This document shows, piece by piece, positions 7,510-8,077 of a stretch of DNA of 8,077 bases (within the stretch, counting starts at the first letter, position 1; every line of letters begins with the position of its first letter). The stretch lies in contig VFKK01000171.1 of assembly GCA_009885605.1 (NCBI GenBank), forward strand, positions 1 through 8,077. Direction: 5' to 3'. The position numbers and the translations under genes were made by a program. Under the pieces are notes generated by a model. It was not told where the DNA came from. It did no database searches and saw only the letters and a list, made by a program, of their open reading frames with translations. The stretch is from Cyclobacteriaceae bacterium. GTDB taxonomy: Bacteria > Bacteroidota > Bacteroidia > Cytophagales > Cyclobacteriaceae.

Positions 7510-7530
7510 GTCCACTGACGACGGTCCACT
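7510..7530. repeat. GTCCACT direct repeat
   Basis: GTCCACT occurs at 7510-7516 and 7524-7530, separated by GACGACG. It lies 36-56 bases upstream of the permease start. It may be a fragment of the same kind of degenerate intergenic repeat seen to its right, or a chance duplication. Its position would also suit a regulator site, though nothing else supports that. Confidence 0.35.
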
Positions 7531-7583
7531 CTCGACAGCCTAAAAACCAAGTAATTTTTTGGTGACATGGTGCTTTTTAGTGA

Positions 7584-7637
7584 CACAGAGTTTTTTTTAC
7601 GCAGAGTTGCACGGAGGTATCACAGAGTCACACGGAG
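7584..7637. repeat. Degenerate tandem ACAGAG/ACGGAG repeat
   Basis: Five copies of a heptamer CRCRGAG-like unit stand within 54 bases: CACAGAG (7584-7590), CGCAGAG (7600-7606), CACGGAG (7610-7616), CACAGAG (7621-7627) and CACGGAG (7631-7637). The first and last are followed by T-runs. Units are 5 to 16 bases apart, so this is not a strict tandem array. Such CACAGAG/CACGGAG stretches with T-runs are, from general knowledge, common between genes in environmental Bacteroidota genomes. The function is unknown. Confidence 0.7.
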
Positions 7638-7654
7638 TTTTTTTCTCAGATTTC

Positions 7655-7733
7655 CCGTCATCCAACATCGGTCGTTCATCTGACTCCCTACTCCCGTCTC
7701 CGGTCTTCGGTCTTCCGTCATCCAACATCGGTC
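7655..7733. repeat. 19-base direct repeat, two copies 60 bases apart
   Basis: CCGTCATCCAACATCGGTC is present exactly at 7655-7673 and again at 7715-7733, start to start 60 bases. A third, partial relative (CATCCCACATCTGTCATC) follows at 7733-7750. The repeat blends into the CCGTCTTC-type units around it and seems part of the same expanding low-complexity block. There is no terminal inverted repeat or open reading frame to suggest an insertion sequence. Confidence 0.8.
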
Positions 7734-7820
7734 ATCCCACATCTGTCATCACCCCCTCACCCCCTGAAGGGGGAAATGGATGCTTCAAATGCTTCCGTCT
7801 TCCGTCTCCGGTCTTCCGTC
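7694..7820. repeat. CCGTCTCCGGTCTTC-type degenerate repeat
   Basis: Short units of the form (C/G)GTCTTC or CGTCTCC recur: CCGTCTCCGGTCTTC at 7694-7708 and again at 7802-7816, with GGTCTTC and CCGTCTTC copies in between and next to them (7702-7719, 7794-7820). On the minus strand these read as GAAGACCGGAGACGG. Repeats of this GACGGAAGAC kind are known informally from Bacteroidota intergenic regions. No coding or RNA role is evident. Confidence 0.7.
7752..7773. repeat. CCCCCT/AGGGGG intergenic element with perfect hairpin
   Basis: Two direct copies of CCCCCT (7752-7757 and 7760-7765) are followed by GA and AGGGGG (7768-7773). The second copy and AGGGGG form a perfect six-pair G-C inverted repeat with a two-base gap. 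No T-run follows on either strand, so it does not look like an ordinary intrinsic terminator. Similar C-run/G-run elements are frequent between genes in Bacteroidota. Confidence 0.55.
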
Positions 7821-7967
7821 TTTTCCAAAATTTTCATTCCCCTATGATTTTTATCATCCTTTTTAAAAAAGCTAAATGCCTATTTTGTGGCTTCATACGT
7901 TACCCAATATTGACAGGAGATTCAATCGTGTAGGCCTGAAAATTTTTAAAAGCTTAAAGTTCGAATT

Positions 7968-8077
7968 ATGACAAATGCTATCTACCTGACTACCACAGAG
8001 CCATTTTCAGGAAAGTCAATTTTTGCTCTTGGTCTGGTAAATTTACTCGCAAGTAAAACTGATAAAATTGGCTATCT
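7968..8077 (+). CDS. pta: Phosphate acetyltransferase, N-terminal P-loop region only, cut by the window edge
   Basis: The frame from ATG at 7968-7970 stays open to the right edge and gives 36 residues: MTNAIYLTTTEPFSGKSIFA, then LGLVNLLASKTDKIGY. TTTEPFSGKS is the P-loop (GKS at 15-17) of the CobB/CobQ-like N-terminal domain found in long bacterial phosphate acetyltransferases, and the LGLVNLL...K.GY spacing matches that family's opening strand and helix. Long Pta enzymes interconvert acetyl-CoA and acetyl phosphate, and acetate kinase is often the next gene, which lies outside this window. An AAAG at 7956-7959 is a poor ribosome-binding site, as usual for this phylum. With only 36 residues, another P-loop protein of the dethiobiotin synthetase/cobyrinate synthase type is possible. 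The gene is divergent from the permease. Confidence 0.75.
   Translation, partial: MTNAIYLTTTEPFSGKSIFALGLVNLLASKTDKIGY

Larger units (their letters stand above)
7475..7967. other. Divergent intergenic region (493 bases) between permease and pta, filled with degenerate repeats
   Basis: This gene-free stretch separates the minus-strand permease operon from the plus-strand pta, so it should hold the promoters of both. Most of it (about 7505-7820) is low-complexity repeat, listed separately. An open frame across it (7559-7933) translates to repeat-derived sequence and is not a gene. The non-repeat part next to pta (7821-7967) is AT-rich. A TTTTG at 7883-7887 stands 20 bases before TATTGACA at 7908-7915, a weak fit to Bacteroidota promoter spacing but a poor -7 match. 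I found no convincing operator or riboswitch. Confidence 0.6.

Noticed and set aside
7584..7820. Possible CRISPR array
   Set aside because: Repeat units are 6-19 bases, irregularly spaced and degenerate, with no constant repeat and unique spacer pattern and no cas gene nearby.
7559..7933. A 124-codon plus-strand open frame across the intergenic region
   Set aside because: Its translation is made of repeat-derived stretches (SSNIG twice, LPSPVF twice) and it covers the simple-repeat block. No domain, no start signal and biased composition: an open frame by chance.

Overview
The window looks like a chromosomal segment of a Bacteroidota bacterium, possibly of the Cytophagales type; this is an inference. 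The reasons are AT-rich gene starts with little Shine-Dalgarno signal, protein flavours typical of that phylum (a gamma/alpha-fused 2-oxoacid:ferredoxin oxidoreductase subunit, a phosphate acetyltransferase starting with a P-loop domain, a short secreted beta-rich protein), and intergenic low-complexity repeats of the ACAGAG/ACGGAG, CCGTCTTC and CCCCCT...AGGGGG kinds. No rRNA, tRNA, CRISPR array, transposase or phage gene is visible.

Left part (1-3813, minus strand): a three-gene operon read from right to left. It starts with a GltD-like FAD/NAD(P)H oxidoreductase with a C-terminal two-cluster ferredoxin module, continues with the fused gamma/alpha subunit of a 2-oxoacid:ferredoxin oxidoreductase (overlapping by 19 bases), and ends with the TPP-binding beta subunit, cut by the left edge. 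Together they probably form a CoA-dependent 2-oxoacid oxidoreductase (2-oxoglutarate or pyruvate/branched-chain type) whose electrons pass through the Fe-S clusters and FAD of the GltD-like protein to or from NAD(P).

Middle (3814-4535): two short intergenic stretches flank a single small secreted protein of unknown function (119 aa, clear signal peptide, beta-rich glycine/threonine pattern).

Right-centre (4536-7474, minus strand): a tightly spaced two-gene operon, an APC-superfamily amino-acid permease followed after 8 bases by an unusual fusion of an aldo/keto reductase with a C-terminal RidA/YjgF-type domain. The reductase half keeps its Asp-Tyr-Lys-His tetrad. The RidA half lacks the Arg needed by classical RidA imine deaminases. 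The pair suggests uptake of an amino-acid-like compound and its reduction or detoxification. This is the most interesting part of the window.

Right end (7475-8077): a 493-base divergent intergenic region packed with simple degenerate repeats, then the start of a plus-strand gene matching the P-loop N-terminus of phosphate acetyltransferase (pta), cut by the right edge.
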